The notes: a model not told the origin generated them from the letters alone. 64,000 nucleotides of DNA from an uncultured Lachnospiraceae bacterium (GCA_947165025.1 CAMUYQ010000002.1:124001-188000), one strand, 5' to 3'. Counted from the first letter of the stretch, positions 1 to 9,092 are shown. Program-made: numbers and translations.

Positions 1-353
1 GTACGACGGAGGACATAACCCGCGGACAGGATGCACAGGATATCACACTTGAGCTCATGAAGGTCAGAGTGGACAAGTCCAAGATGACATACAGGGGCTG
101 CTCTTCGGAAGAGTTTCTTCAGTGCATGACGAGCGACGTTGCACTCGGTGCATCAAGCGCAAACAATTTCTATTCGAACTTCGACAAGATCAGCAAAGCG
201 ATCGTTGCACAGCGCACATCGGTATCGGGCGTTGATAACGACGAGGAAGCACTTAATCTCGTGAAGTTTCAGGAAGCGTATAACCTTTCATCGAAGATGA
301 TACAGATCATGACGGAGATATATGACAGGCTTATACTTCAGACAGGAGTATAA
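1..353 (+). CDS. flgK: Flagellar hook-associated protein 1 FlgK, C-terminal part (5' end outside window)
   Basis: Only the last 116 codons are present; the reading frame is open from base 3. FlgK is the first hook-filament junction protein, outside the cell. The C-terminal end carries the rod/hook/HAP signature: VSGVDNDEEA, followed by a segment with NLVKFQEAYN and a hydrophobic heptad tail ending LILQTGV, which packs into the D0 coiled coil. It is followed after 140 bases by flgL, the usual gene order. Its stop codon overlaps a sigma-D-like promoter for flgL. Confidence 0.93.
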   Translation, partial: TTEDITRGQDAQDITLELMKVRVDKSKMTYRGCSSEEFLQCMTSDVALGASSANNFYSNFDKISKAIVAQRTSVSGVDNDEEALNLVKFQEAYNLSSKMIQIMTEIYDRLILQTGV

Positions 354-378
354 AGTTTAAGGATCGTAATGTCGATAT
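351..378 (+). promoter_or_regulatory. Candidate sigma-D (sigma-28) promoter for flgL
   Basis: TAAAGTTT at 351-358 and GTCGATAT at 371-378 match the flagellar sigma consensus (TAAAGTTT-N11-GCCGATAA), but the spacer is 12 rather than 11. The -35 half begins on the flgK stop codon. The two flagellin promoters and the flaG promoter in this window have the exact 11-base spacer, so this one may be weaker. Confidence 0.5.
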
Positions 379-445
379 ATAATTAAATACATTGTGGTGA
401 AAAGGAATTCGCCCGTAACAGCTTCACAAAAGGTGAGATAAGGAG

Positions 446-470
446 ATCCGCCGGTTGTGACGGATTTTTT
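446..470 (+). terminator. Possible weak terminator or attenuator before flgL
   Basis: ATCCG (446-450) pairs with CGGAT (461-465), and six T follow at 465-470. The stem is only 5 bp and the loop is loose. It lies downstream of the candidate sigma-D promoter and 24 bases before flgL, so it may reduce read-through rather than end the operon. Confidence 0.35.
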
Positions 471-493
471 ATTGTTTTACGGAGGATACGGTT

Positions 494-2110
494 ATGATGC
501 GAATCACCAACGCCATGATGACGTCAAATACCAAGAATAATATCAATATCAACAAGCTCAATGAGGACAGGCTCAATACACAGATCTCAACAGGACAGGT
601 TATATCACGTCCTTCAGAAGATCCGGTCGTTGCCATCCGTGCGCTTCGTCTGAATACGAATCTCTCGCAGCTTACCCAGTATTACAAAAAGAATATCCCC
701 GATGCACAGGCGTGGATGAACGTTACCGAGACCGCGCTCAAGCAGACTAATGATATATTCACGAATATCAAGGAAAATCTTACGGCAGGTGCAAGTGACA
801 ACCATACGGCAACAGACCGCCAGAAGATACTTGAGAACCTTAAGGGACTTCGCGCAGAGCTTTATTCATCGGGTAATGCCGATTATGCTGAAAGAACAGT
901 ATTTACCGGATACAGGACCGGTGAATCGCTCACATTCCTCGAGACCGACACAGATCTTAAGAGTGACTATATGATCCATGAGGAACTGAAAGCAGGTTCA
1001 CTTGATAAGATCAACTATATCAAAACGTTTAATCCTGATAAAGGGACCCCGGGCAATCCCGGATATATGGAAGAAGATGTTCAGGCCAAGGAACTTTACA
1101 GGATCAGGCTGGCATACGGTGATCTTCAGTATCCGGGCGCATCCAGTACCGTAAATATCTCATTTGAGCCCAATTACGCTTCGCCTGATCCCAGGCATCA
1201 TGATAGTATAACTGCAAATGTGGTATCCATAGCAGGAAAGAGCCAGCAGGATATCGACACCATATATCTGACGGTATCAGCAGATCCCACCAGGGCTGTT
1301 CTTATTGCAGAGACAGGTGAGCTTCTTCTTGGAAGCGATGTAGAGGCAAATTATACAGGATATTTTAAGGATTATTCAGATGTTCCGGGTGCCAAGGCAA
1401 CGATAGAGTATCACAAGGATGAGTGGAAATCGGGAGATCTTCGTCCGGAACATTATTTTTCATGTGTTCAAACCGTCGGCAGCGATACCACATACTTTAA
1501 TTATGATCCTAAGCTTGATTCTTCTGACAAGCCTTTGATCCCCACACAGCCTGATCCGAGCAAGCCGAACTTCAAGAACCAGGATATAGAAGTTGAAATC
1601 AGCTTCAATCAGAAAATAACTATTAACACGCATGCAAATGAAGTGTATACTCATGATATAGGGCGTGATATAGATGAACTTCTCACAGTTACCCAGTCAG
1701 TCGTTGATGCCGACGAGATGGTGACGAAGTATAAGAATGCGTTGAGTGAGGCAAAAACGGATGCCGAGAAGAATAAGGCACAACTTCAGCTTGACGCGGC
1801 CGAGAAGGAATACGCCATGAAGAAGGACAAGATGCAGAAGATGTTCTCTGCGGCACTCGATCAGTTTGATGCATATGCGGACCGCAACAACGTGGCTATC
1901 GCAAACATCGGAAGCATGCAGTCAAGACTTACGATCACGAAGGAAAGAGTAGCTGACCAGCTTCAGAGCTTCAAGGAGCTTGCTGACAAGAACATCAATG
2001 CAGAGCTTACCGAGACATCTATCGATTTTTCGAGCGCAAAGCTCGCGCTCGAAGCGGCGCAGCTTGCAGCCGGCAAGATAGCACAGCAGACGCTTTTGAA
2101 TTATCTGTAA
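494..2110 (+). CDS. flgL: Flagellar hook-associated protein 3 FlgL, enlarged form
   Basis: FlgL is the second junction protein between hook and filament. The N-terminal ~140 residues are flagellin-like: an MRITNAMM start, the helix with LNTQISTGQ, and SRPSEDPVVAIRALRL, equivalent to the flagellin SG..I..A.DDAAG region. The last ~110 residues form the matching C-terminal coiled coil with SRLTITKERV and LALEAAQLAAGKI. At 538 residues it is much longer than the ~300 usual in Bacillus; residues ~150-430 form a non-conserved, acidic, Asp/Pro/Tyr-rich insert likely exposed on the surface. The start is set by GGAGG 8 bases upstream. fliW follows after 41 bases. Confidence 0.92.
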   Translation: MMRITNAMMTSNTKNNININKLNEDRLNTQISTGQVISRPSEDPVVAIRALRLNTNLSQLTQYYKKNIPDAQAWMNVTETALKQTNDIFTNIKENLTAGASDNHTATDRQKILENLKGLRAELYSSGNADYAERTVFTGYRTGESLTFLETDTDLKSDYMIHEELKAGSLDKINYIKTFNPDKGTPGNPGYMEEDVQAKELYRIRLAYGDLQYPGASSTVNISFEPNYASPDPRHHDSITANVVSIAGKSQQDIDTIYLTVSADPTRAVLIAETGELLLGSDVEANYTGYFKDYSDVPGAKATIEYHKDEWKSGDLRPEHYFSCVQTVGSDTTYFNYDPKLDSSDKPLIPTQPDPSKPNFKNQDIEVEISFNQKITINTHANEVYTHDIGRDIDELLTVTQSVVDADEMVTKYKNALSEAKTDAEKNKAQLQLDAAEKEYAMKKDKMQKMFSAALDQFDAYADRNNVAIANIGSMQSRLTITKERVADQLQSFKELADKNINAELTETSIDFSSAKLALEAAQLAAGKIAQQTLLNYL

Positions 2111-2151
2111 ACAGTAATGACATAAATTGAAATCAAGGAGGGCTACAAGGC

Positions 2152-2610
2152 ATGAAGATCATTACCAAACTTTTCGGGGAGATAGACGTTGATGAGGATA
2201 AGCTCATAAGTTTTCCCCAGGGGATAATCGGATTCCCCGAGCTTACTGATTTTCTCCTCGTACATGACAGTGAATCGGAAGGCGGGATCAGATGGATGCA
2301 GTCGATACAGGAGCCTGCGTTTGCAATGCCCGTTATCGATCCTCTCATTGTGATGCCCGAATACAATCCGTGCATCGAGGACGATCTTCTCGGGCCTCTC
2401 GGAGATATCAAAGAAGAGAACACACTCGTTCTCGTGACCATCACGGTTCCTCACGAACTTGAGAACATGACGGTCAATCTCAAGGCCCCGATCATCATAA
2501 ACGGAGAAAATCGTAAAGCCAACCAGATCATCACCGATGACGAGAAATATCCCGTCAAGTTCCCGATCTATCAGATACTCAAGGATAACATGGAAAGGGC
2601 AGGTGAATAA
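2152..2610 (+). CDS. fliW: Flagellar assembly factor FliW
   Basis: FliW is a cytoplasmic 152-residue protein that binds either unassembled flagellin or CsrA. When flagellin is exported, freed FliW antagonises CsrA, which lets flagellin mRNA be translated. Family signs are the start [19 protein letters not shown], the [14 protein letters not shown] motif, and the C-terminal NLKAPIIIN and PIYQIL segments. A strong SD (AAGGAGG) lies 10 bases before the ATG. csrA begins 2 bases after its stop, so partner and target are made together. Confidence 0.96.
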   Translation: MKIITKLFGEIDVDEDKLISFPQGIIGFPELTDFLLVHDSESEGGIRWMQSIQEPAFAMPVIDPLIVMPEYNPCIEDDLLGPLGDIKEENTLVLVTITVPHELENMTVNLKAPIIINGENRKANQIITDDEKYPVKFPIYQILKDNMERAGE

Positions 2611-2612
2611 TT

Positions 2613-2828
2613 ATGCTGGCATTATCAAGAAAAAAGAACGAAGCACTTGTCATAGACAATAAGATAGAAGTAACGATCCTTGAGATCAAAGGGGACCAGG
2701 TAAAGGTCGGTATTTCAGCTCCCAAGGAGGTTCCGATCTACCGCAAGGAAGTATATCTCCAGATCCAGGAGGCAAATAAACAGGCACTTGAAACAGAAAG
2801 CCTGGAGGCACTTAAAAAAATTTTCTGA
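2613..2828 (+). CDS. csrA: Carbon storage / flagellin translation regulator CsrA
   Basis: A 71-residue RNA-binding dimer that blocks ribosome access at GGA-containing hairpins. The sequence follows the family: [15 protein letters not shown], then [13 protein letters not shown] and [13 protein letters not shown] with the conserved RNA-contact arginine. In the Bacillus hag system it represses flagellin translation under FliW control. Plausible targets in this window are the flagellin leaders at 9140-9180 and 15744-15815, which carry hairpins and GGA motifs. The start has little SD and is probably coupled to fliW. Confidence 0.96.
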   Translation: MLALSRKKNEALVIDNKIEVTILEIKGDQVKVGISAPKEVPIYRKEVYLQIQEANKQALETESLEALKKIF

Positions 2829-2836
2829 AAAAGTGT

Positions 2837-2863
2837 TAATTTTTGATATAAGTGTGCCGATAT
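2837..2863 (+). promoter_or_regulatory. Sigma-D (sigma-28) promoter for flaG-fliD
   Basis: TAATTTTT at 2837-2844 and GCCGATAT at 2856-2863 with an 11-base spacer match the flagellar sigma consensus. It starts 8 bases after the csrA stop and would give an ~80-base leader for flaG. It separates flaG-fliD-fliS-fliT as a late transcript from flgL-fliW-csrA. Confidence 0.8.
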
Positions 2864-2951
2864 AGAGCATAAGAAACCATAAGTTTCGTTGTTTTTGTTT
2901 GACTGCGATGGTTTTTCAGTCGCGGCTTTATGTCACACGGAGGTGATAGAA

Positions 2952-3398
2952 ATGGCAATAGAACCAATCAACAGTGCAATGACTTTCAATGCACAGCCGG
3001 TAGCACAGCAGATGTCTGCTCCCAGACCGGTGGAAAGAACTGCGGAAGAATTTAATGAAGGGTCTATGCAGAACGTTGCGGAGCCGGTAGATAACGTTAC
3101 TCTGTCGGTTAATGCAGCACAGGCCAAGGATGGCGAATCAGGAAACGGACAGAATCCCCAGCAGCAGGAGCCCAGCGCTAGTGCCGAGGCTGTTAAGAAG
3201 GCTGTAGAGGAACTTAACAAGAAGATGGCCAATTCGGTTGCTCAGTTCGGTATTCACGAAGAGACAAACCACATCACCATCAAGATTGTTGATAAAGAAT
3301 CCAGAAAAGTCATCAAAGAACTTCCCCCCGAGAAGACTTTGGACATGATAGCCAAAGTTTGGGAAATGGCCGGACTCCTCGTAGACGAGAAGAGGTAA
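2952..3398 (+). CDS. flaG: Flagellar protein FlaG
   Basis: A 148-residue protein with a disordered Gln/Pro/Ala-rich first half and the FlaG domain in its last ~70 residues (VAQFGIHEETN, then VKDKESR-like repeat and ELPPEKTLDMIAKVWE). FlaG affects filament length in several bacteria; its mechanism is poorly known. The open frame extends upstream to 2889, but the ATG at 2952 is preceded by GGAGGTGATAGAA, an ideal SD, and matches the start of homologues. fliD starts 12 bases downstream. Confidence 0.88.
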   Translation: MAIEPINSAMTFNAQPVAQQMSAPRPVERTAEEFNEGSMQNVAEPVDNVTLSVNAAQAKDGESGNGQNPQQQEPSASAEAVKKAVEELNKKMANSVAQFGIHEETNHITIKIVDKESRKVIKELPPEKTLDMIAKVWEMAGLLVDEKR

Positions 3399-3410
3399 GG
3401 AGGTCTTTAT

Positions 3411-4958
3411 ATGGGCAGAATCAGAATTACGGGCATGAACTCGGGCCTTGATACCGATTCGATGGTCAGGGAACTTGTAAATGCTTACGAAAAACAGGGT
3501 GAGAAATACACCAAGGCTAAGACCAAGACCGAATGGAAGCAGGAAGCCTGGACTACGCTGAACAACAAGATCAAGAGTTTCTTCAGCAAGCAGGCAAGCA
3601 ACATGCGGTTTTCTTCGGCATACAGCAAAAAGACAACGACAGTCTCCGATACAACGAAGGCTACCGTTGTTACGAGCAATAATGCCGTTAACGGATCCCA
3701 GACACTGAAGATCAATAAGCTTGCAAAATCGGCATATCTTACAGGAAAACAGCTTACCAAGACCGGTGGAAAGGTTACGGAAGATACCACTCTTGAAGAG
3801 CTCGGCTATACTTTCGATGATACGACGCTAAAGGTAGGAAAGGGCACATATGATTCCGCAACGAAAAAGTATTCGGAAGGATATCTGACTCCGGATCTTA
3901 CCATTTCCAAAACCATGAAGCTCAAGGACTTTACGAATCAGTTATCCGAGGCCGGTTATAATGCGAATTTTGATGAGTCAACAGGCAGGCTGTTCATCAG
4001 TAGCAAGGAATCGGGAGCCAAAAATGACTTTACGATCGAGGCAGACAGTTCCGATGCGAACAGCGCAAAGGCACTCACCGCACTCGGTCTTAATGTTACG
4101 AATACAGATGCCGGTGCGTATATGACACACGGTGAAGATGCCGAGATCGAACTTAACGGTGCGAAGTTCACATCATCGAACAACACATTCTCGATAAACG
4201 GTCTTACGATAACAGCCAAGGAAGTTACATCAGGAAATATTTCTCTTGTTACCGACACGGATTACAATGAGATATATGATACGATCAAGGACTTCTTCAA
4301 AGAGTACAGCAGCCTGATGAACGAGATGGACAAGCTGTATAATGCTGCATCATCAAAAGGTTACGAGCCGCTTACTTCCGAAGAGAAGGATGCGATGACC
4401 GATGATGAGATCGAGAAATGGGAGAAGAAGATCAAAGATTCGCTCCTTAAGGGTGATTCCGAACTTGATACGGTAGCATCTGCGATGAGAAGAGCAATGC
4501 TGTCAACATTTGAGATCGGCGGCAAGACGATGTCACTCTCGAGTTTCGGTATCCACACACTTGGATACTTTGAATCTGCTGACAACGAGAAGAATGCTTA
4601 TCATATCGACGGCAACAAGGATGATCCGGAGACGGCAGGAAACGAGGACAGGCTTCGTGCAATGATAGCATCCGATCCGGAAGGAACGGCTACATTCTTC
4701 CAGAAGCTGGCAACCGAACTGTACACTGCCATGAATAAGATCCAGTCAAATTCGGACAGTTATACTTCATACGGCAACTTCTTCTCGGACAAGAAGCTCC
4801 AGAACGAATATGTTGAGCAGGAGAAGCAGGTAACCAAGTGGGAAGACTATGTTGCTAAACAGGAAGAGAAGTATTACAAGCAGTTTACCGCAATGGAATC
4901 TGCAATGAGTTCTCTCAACTCTCAGCAGCAGTATATATCCCAACTGTTTGCTGGATAG
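3411..4958 (+). CDS. fliD: Flagellar cap protein FliD (HAP2)
   Basis: FliD forms the cap at the filament tip that folds incoming flagellin. The 515-residue protein begins with the FliD_N motif (ITGMNSGLDTDSMVRELV), has a variable, Thr/Ser/Lys-rich central region, and ends in the C-terminal helical region (VAKQEEKYYKQFTAMESAMSSLNSQ, split here as the terminal coiled coil). SD AAGGAGG lies 7 bases before the ATG. A structured 114-base spacer separates it from fliS. Confidence 0.95.
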   Translation: MGRIRITGMNSGLDTDSMVRELVNAYEKQGEKYTKAKTKTEWKQEAWTTLNNKIKSFFSKQASNMRFSSAYSKKTTTVSDTTKATVVTSNNAVNGSQTLKINKLAKSAYLTGKQLTKTGGKVTEDTTLEELGYTFDDTTLKVGKGTYDSATKKYSEGYLTPDLTISKTMKLKDFTNQLSEAGYNANFDESTGRLFISSKESGAKNDFTIEADSSDANSAKALTALGLNVTNTDAGAYMTHGEDAEIELNGAKFTSSNNTFSINGLTITAKEVTSGNISLVTDTDYNEIYDTIKDFFKEYSSLMNEMDKLYNAASSKGYEPLTSEEKDAMTDDEIEKWEKKIKDSLLKGDSELDTVASAMRRAMLSTFEIGGKTMSLSSFGIHTLGYFESADNEKNAYHIDGNKDDPETAGNEDRLRAMIASDPEGTATFFQKLATELYTAMNKIQSNSDSYTSYGNFFSDKKLQNEYVEQEKQVTKWEDYVAKQEEKYYKQFTAMESAMSSLNSQQQYISQLFAG

Positions 4959-4961
4959 GCT

Positions 4962-5024
4962 GGTAGGGGGGACCCATTTATGGGGAGAACCTGCCTGCAC
5001 GTGGAGCCCTTATCGTCGTAAGGC
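4962..5024 (+). other. Structured fliD-fliS intercistronic RNA
   Basis: Two stem-loops can be drawn in the spacer. In the first, GGTAGG (4962-4967) pairs with CCTGCC (4990-4995) around an internal loop (GGGGA opposite GAGAA) and an apical CCCAT/ATGGG hairpin (4973-4984). In the second, GCC-TTA (5006-5012) pairs with TAAGGC (5019-5024). No T-run follows, so it is not a terminator. It could be an mRNA processing or stability element, or a CsrA target given its unpaired GGA motifs. I do not recognise a known RNA family. Confidence 0.45.
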
Positions 5025-5072
5025 GATCCTGATGGGCGACATTCATTAAATTAATAACATGGAGGTTATGCC

Positions 5073-5459
5073 ATGCCGGTCACAACAGGCAACCCGTATG
5101 CGCAGTACAATCAGAATAAGATATTGACCGCATCACCTGCGGAACTGACACTTATGCTCTATGACGGAGCGATCAAGTTCTGTAACATAGCGATAATGGG
5201 CATCGAGCAGAAGGATGTGTCGAAGGCTCATAACAATATCATGAAGGTACAGAAGATCATAGAGGAGTTCCAGCTTACACTGAACTTCAAATATGAGATA
5301 GCTAACGACTTCAATAACGTGTACAATTATCTCATGAAGAGACTGCGCGAAGCCAACATGACCAAAGACAAAGCTATCCTCGAAGAGGTTGATGAGCATC
5401 TTCATACGATGCGTGATACGTGGAAAGAGGTTATGCGTCTCAATCACAAAGCAAGCTGA
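5073..5459 (+). CDS. fliS: Flagellin export chaperone FliS
   Basis: FliS binds the C-terminal D0 helix of newly made flagellin and keeps it from polymerising in the cytoplasm. The 128-residue protein shows the family core: YAQYNQNKILTASPAELTLMLYDGAIKFC near the N terminus, then a four-helix bundle. GGAGG lies 7 bases before the ATG. The FliT-like gene follows after 22 bases. Confidence 0.95.
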   Translation: MPVTTGNPYAQYNQNKILTASPAELTLMLYDGAIKFCNIAIMGIEQKDVSKAHNNIMKVQKIIEEFQLTLNFKYEIANDFNNVYNYLMKRLREANMTKDKAILEEVDEHLHTMRDTWKEVMRLNHKAS

Positions 5460-5481
5460 CCGTATGAAGAGGAGCATTTAA

Positions 5482-5970
5482 ATGCCTGTAGATGATTATA
5501 TTCAGATAATGACAGACAGCCTCATCAGGAAGTCGGAAATACTCGACAAGCTGATCGTCAAAAACGAGGAGATGCACGACTGCGTGGCGGACAAGACCTA
5601 TGATGAGGTCGACTGGGACTCGTTTAACCTCATAGTTGCCCAGAAGCAGATGTACATTGACCGTATAGTCAAGATGGACGAAGGATTCCAGAGACTGTAT
5701 GACAGGGTCAAGGAACAGCTGAATGAGGACAGAACAAAATATGCGGATAATATCAAAGAGATCCAGAAGCTCATAGAAAAGGTTACGGGACAGGGTGTCA
5801 AGATATCGACCGGAGAGGAACGTAACAAAAAGATCATAGAGAAGCTTTTCGGTAACCGCAAAAAAGAGATAAGACGGACGAGAAACAGTCTTAAGGTGGC
5901 AAACAGTTACGCACAGACAATGAGCAGCGATTTCGGAATGGATCTGTCATCGCAGGATGTCAAGAAATAA
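5482..5970 (+). CDS. FliT/FlgN-like flagellar chaperone candidate
   Basis: A 162-residue, highly charged, all-helical protein rich in heptads (for example LDKLIVKNEEMHDC and IQKLIEKV). Sequence alone does not name it. Its position directly after fliS and before a terminator is where fliT lies in Bacillus-type operons, and the small coiled-coil character fits a FliT or FlgN chaperone that holds FliD or FlgK/FlgL. It is longer than Bacillus FliT (~110 residues). A good SD (GAGGAG) precedes the ATG. Confidence 0.6.
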   Translation: MPVDDYIQIMTDSLIRKSEILDKLIVKNEEMHDCVADKTYDEVDWDSFNLIVAQKQMYIDRIVKMDEGFQRLYDRVKEQLNEDRTKYADNIKEIQKLIEKVTGQGVKISTGEERNKKIIEKLFGNRKKEIRRTRNSLKVANSYAQTMSSDFGMDLSSQDVKK

Positions 5971-5974
5971 GACA

Positions 5975-6002
5975 AAAAGGGAACGGCAACGTTCCCTTTT
6001 TT
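5975..6002 (+). terminator. Rho-independent terminator closing the flagellar operon
   Basis: AAAAGGGAACG (5975-5985), a GCAA tetraloop and CGTTCCCTTTT (5990-6000) form an 11-bp hairpin that runs into six T. It starts five bases after the FliT-like stop codon. Confidence 0.93.
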
Positions 6003-6045
6003 GATGCAATAAACTGTGGTAAACTGTGAAAAGAGGACTGCAATA

Positions 6046-7248
6046 ATGAAGAACAGGCTTGCGTGCTGCTATCTTACGCATGGACATCCGCAGGTGATGG
6101 ATGAAGTCCTTGACAGGATAAGCAGAACTTACAGCGAAAAAGGCATAGACATATATGTATATGATTCAAGCGTATCTTCCGACACAAAGGACGTTGTTGA
6201 CAGATACATTTCTTCGGGTGCGCATAACCTGTTTTATGTTCCGATGCAGCATCTTCAAAATGAAAAAGGCGGAGACGCCAAGTATCTGGAAGTTCTGAAA
6301 GGATATGGCCTGAATGGTGAATATGACTATATATGGCCTACAAAGGACAGATGCTGGTTTGAAGGAGAAACGCTTGATAAGATATGTGAGGCGGTAGATG
6401 AAGATCATGATGTTGTGTTCGCGCTTGATGAAAGGGACCGGTATGAACTGATAAACAGGTCGCTGAAGGAGACATACACGGATCCTGTTGAGCTCTTCGG
6501 AGATTACGGAGCGCTCACGACAAACTGGGAGTGTCTTATCAGGCGCAGAGATACCATGCTCGATCCTGTCGATTGGGGAAAATATGAGCGTGAGTATAAT
6601 GTCAACAAAGAAAACAATTTCAACCAGACGCTGACAACGTTTATCAGACTGTCCGAAACGGATCATTGCAGCATCAGAGTCATAGAGAGTGGGCTGGATG
6701 ACAAGAGATACAGCGATAAGGCAGCTCCGATTTGGAAAGATGAGATTTTCGAGATATGGATAGAAAAATGGATCCCGACGATATACTCTCTTCCCACCGT
6801 TTATGACGGGTATAAGCTCAGCGTGATCAAAACACAGCTCAGTCATATCTCTCTTTTTGGGTCCAATGATGGACTCCTGTTCTTGAAAGAGAACGGAGTC
6901 ATAACCCAGCCGAGGATGGAGCTTCTTAAGTCGATGTGGAATATGATATCACGCCTTCCGTTTGAGAATCTTGAAAGGATAATGGCAGGTGATGAGGAGG
7001 CTTTGTTCGAGGATGAGTACGCAGCTTTTATCAGGTCTTTTCAGGAGAAGGATTACGAAAAATCTTATTATCTGTTCATCCAAAACGGCCGGATGAGTGA
7101 GAAGTTTTCAAAGGAAGATTACAGGATCATCGCGCTGTCGTTTTATATCCTTTCACGCGATACGAGAAGGGGATATTCCCAACTGTTTGATGGTATTGAC
7201 AGTGTTGACGGTCTGATCGCAAGATTCAGAAAACTGAGTGGGGAATAA
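6046..7248 (+). CDS. Putative glycosyltransferase (GT-A type)
   Basis: A 400-residue cytoplasmic protein whose first ~250 residues look like a nucleotide-sugar GT-A fold: CYLTHGHPQVMDEVL at the N terminus, alternating strands, and W97-PTKDR-102 in the place where a DXD-like metal motif is expected. No membrane segments. The acceptor and sugar cannot be read from sequence. The start at 6046 is preferred over 6016 because AAGAGGA lies just upstream. First gene of a three-gene set (6046-9058) between the flagellar operon and flagellin 1, so a flagellin-glycan role is inferred. Confidence 0.7.
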   Translation: MKNRLACCYLTHGHPQVMDEVLDRISRTYSEKGIDIYVYDSSVSSDTKDVVDRYISSGAHNLFYVPMQHLQNEKGGDAKYLEVLKGYGLNGEYDYIWPTKDRCWFEGETLDKICEAVDEDHDVVFALDERDRYELINRSLKETYTDPVELFGDYGALTTNWECLIRRRDTMLDPVDWGKYEREYNVNKENNFNQTLTTFIRLSETDHCSIRVIESGLDDKRYSDKAAPIWKDEIFEIWIEKWIPTIYSLPTVYDGYKLSVIKTQLSHISLFGSNDGLLFLKENGVITQPRMELLKSMWNMISRLPFENLERIMAGDEEALFEDEYAAFIRSFQEKDYEKSYYLFIQNGRMSEKFSKEDYRIIALSFYILSRDTRRGYSQLFDGIDSVDGLIARFRKLSGE

Positions 7249-7250
7249 AT

Positions 7251-8051
7251 ATGGATGTCATAATGGCGTTTAATACAGGGTTTCTGCTGCCGGCACTTAC
7301 GACGATATATTCGCTGTTTGCGCATAACGGCAATGTCAGATTGCATGTGCTTTATGTTGATCTGTCGGATAATGCCCAGACGGTCATTAAGAGACTTGAG
7401 GGCGTGGGAGACGGAAACATCGTTGAATTCATTCGTGTTGACGGAAAACTTCTTGACAGGATAAAGGTTGCGACCGGCAGATGGAGACAGGAGACTTTTT
7501 TCAGATACTATATCACCGAGATAATGCCCGAGCTTGACAGAGTATTATGGCTGGATGCGGACACTCTTGTCAGAAAGAGTGTGGCAGAGCTTTATAACAT
7601 CGATTTTGAGCAGAGATCATTTGCCGGAGTTTACGACAATTCCAGCCGCCCACAAGAAAGGCTTGGACTTTCCTTTTATGTAAATGCCGGAATTCTGATG
7701 ATCAATGCCGAAAAACTTAAAAAAACGGGAAAGATGAATGAATACTGGCAGCTGGTCGCATCTGACGATTACAAGGGAGAACTGCCTGACCAGGATGCTC
7801 TTAACATTGTTTTTAAGGATGATATAAAAGAGATCGGCGCAATTTACAATACGTTTCCGTTAAACCCGGATGAATATGCCGAATTTCTGATAGAAAACGC
7901 AGTCATAATACACTATGTCTCCAAATATAAGCCGTGGAATACAGAGGACGTGCAGTATTTTGATGAGTGTTTTCAGAAGTACAGGACAGCAGCGGTATTT
8001 GTTCCTGAGTACTGGGATGCGTGCAGCAGGGCAGTAACTTTTATAGAGTGA
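7251..8051 (+). CDS. Family 8 glycosyltransferase (LgtC/galactosyltransferase type)
   Basis: A 266-residue retaining GT8 enzyme. The metal and nucleotide-sugar motif is at D102-A-D104 within RVLWLDADTLV, preceded by FFRYYITEIMP and followed by FAGVYD; a downstream NAGILMINAEKLK and PDQDALN are also typical. GT8 enzymes usually transfer galactose or glucose from UDP-sugar. Starts 2 bases after the preceding gene, so translation is probably coupled. Flagellin decoration is inferred from context. Confidence 0.88.
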   Translation: MDVIMAFNTGFLLPALTTIYSLFAHNGNVRLHVLYVDLSDNAQTVIKRLEGVGDGNIVEFIRVDGKLLDRIKVATGRWRQETFFRYYITEIMPELDRVLWLDADTLVRKSVAELYNIDFEQRSFAGVYDNSSRPQERLGLSFYVNAGILMINAEKLKKTGKMNEYWQLVASDDYKGELPDQDALNIVFKDDIKEIGAIYNTFPLNPDEYAEFLIENAVIIHYVSKYKPWNTEDVQYFDECFQKYRTAAVFVPEYWDACSRAVTFIE

Positions 8052-8074
8052 GCTACATAACAAAGGGTGTGAAA

Positions 8075-9058
8075 ATGAGCGAGTTGAACAAAAAAGTTCA
8101 GGTCATAATACCGACGATCACGAAAGATTACGTGAGGATGAGACATCTTGTGCCTGAGAGGATTCTTACGAACCTTCCGGCCGGTGAACTTATCTTTATC
8201 GGTAATAAAGAACTGTGCGATACGGTAAATGCCGATATCGAAACAAAGTATTCAGGTATGAGCGTAAGGACTCTTAACGAGGAGGAGCTTGTTGCAAGGC
8301 AGCCGGTGGTCGACTATATAAAGGAACGTGTAAGGTCGATAGATGAGGAACTTCTGTCATGTGTAAGACCGGGCTGGTATTACCAGCAGTTTCTGAAGAT
8401 GTCGTTTTGCGAAATATGTGAAGGCGATCATTATGTCTCCTGGGATATGGATACGGTACCTCTTCGTCCGCTCTCATTCTTTGACAGAGAAGGAAGACCT
8501 GCGTTTGATCTGAAAAGAGAGCATAACCCGGGTTATTTTGCAACGATAAGAAATCTGCTCGGACTTGAGAAGAATATAGAAGGATCCTTTATTTCTGAGC
8601 ATATGATTTTTGATAAACAATATATGAAGGAACTGATCGACCGTATTGGGTCATCTGCCATTGAAGGAAATAATTATATGGAGAAGGTGATAAATGCGAT
8701 AGAGCCGGATTATATCGCTCTGGGCTTTTCCGAATTCGAGACATACGGCACGTATGTTACCGAAAATCATCCCGATGCATACAGTTACAGAAGATTTGAA
8801 TCATTCAGGCGCGGAAGCTGGTTCGTAAAGAATGCTGATCTTAACGAGGATGATATCGCGTGGCTCTCAGGAGATTTCGATGCGATCTCGTTTGAGAATG
8901 CGGATCCGATAGAGGATATGGTTCAATTGTTCAGGAATCCTAAATACAGACAGAATATGTCGGCGAAGAAGTTCTATGAAACGATACTTGAAAGTGGCTA
9001 TTTCGGGGAATATTCGGACGGGAGGATCAACGCCGGAGACTGGTTTGCGCCGGTATGA
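8075..9058 (+). CDS. DUF6492-type glycosyltransferase-like protein
   Basis: A 327-residue protein beginning with VQVIIPTITKDYVRMRHL and carrying W123-DMDTVP-129, a DXD-like pair in a GT-A context, then FFDREGRPAF and HMIFDKQYMKELI. This pattern fits the DUF6492 family often found in surface-polysaccharide clusters. The frame is open from 8021 but that would overlap the GT8 gene by 31 bases; the ATG at 8075 has an AAAGGG SD. Last gene of the three-gene set before flagellin 1. Donor and acceptor unknown. Confidence 0.7.
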   Translation: MSELNKKVQVIIPTITKDYVRMRHLVPERILTNLPAGELIFIGNKELCDTVNADIETKYSGMSVRTLNEEELVARQPVVDYIKERVRSIDEELLSCVRPGWYYQQFLKMSFCEICEGDHYVSWDMDTVPLRPLSFFDREGRPAFDLKREHNPGYFATIRNLLGLEKNIEGSFISEHMIFDKQYMKELIDRIGSSAIEGNNYMEKVINAIEPDYIALGFSEFETYGTYVTENHPDAYSYRRFESFRRGSWFVKNADLNEDDIAWLSGDFDAISFENADPIEDMVQLFRNPKYRQNMSAKKFYETILESGYFGEYSDGRINAGDWFAPV

Positions 9059-9092
9059 AGAATAAATTTTAAATTTTTTTTGAAATCAGGGG

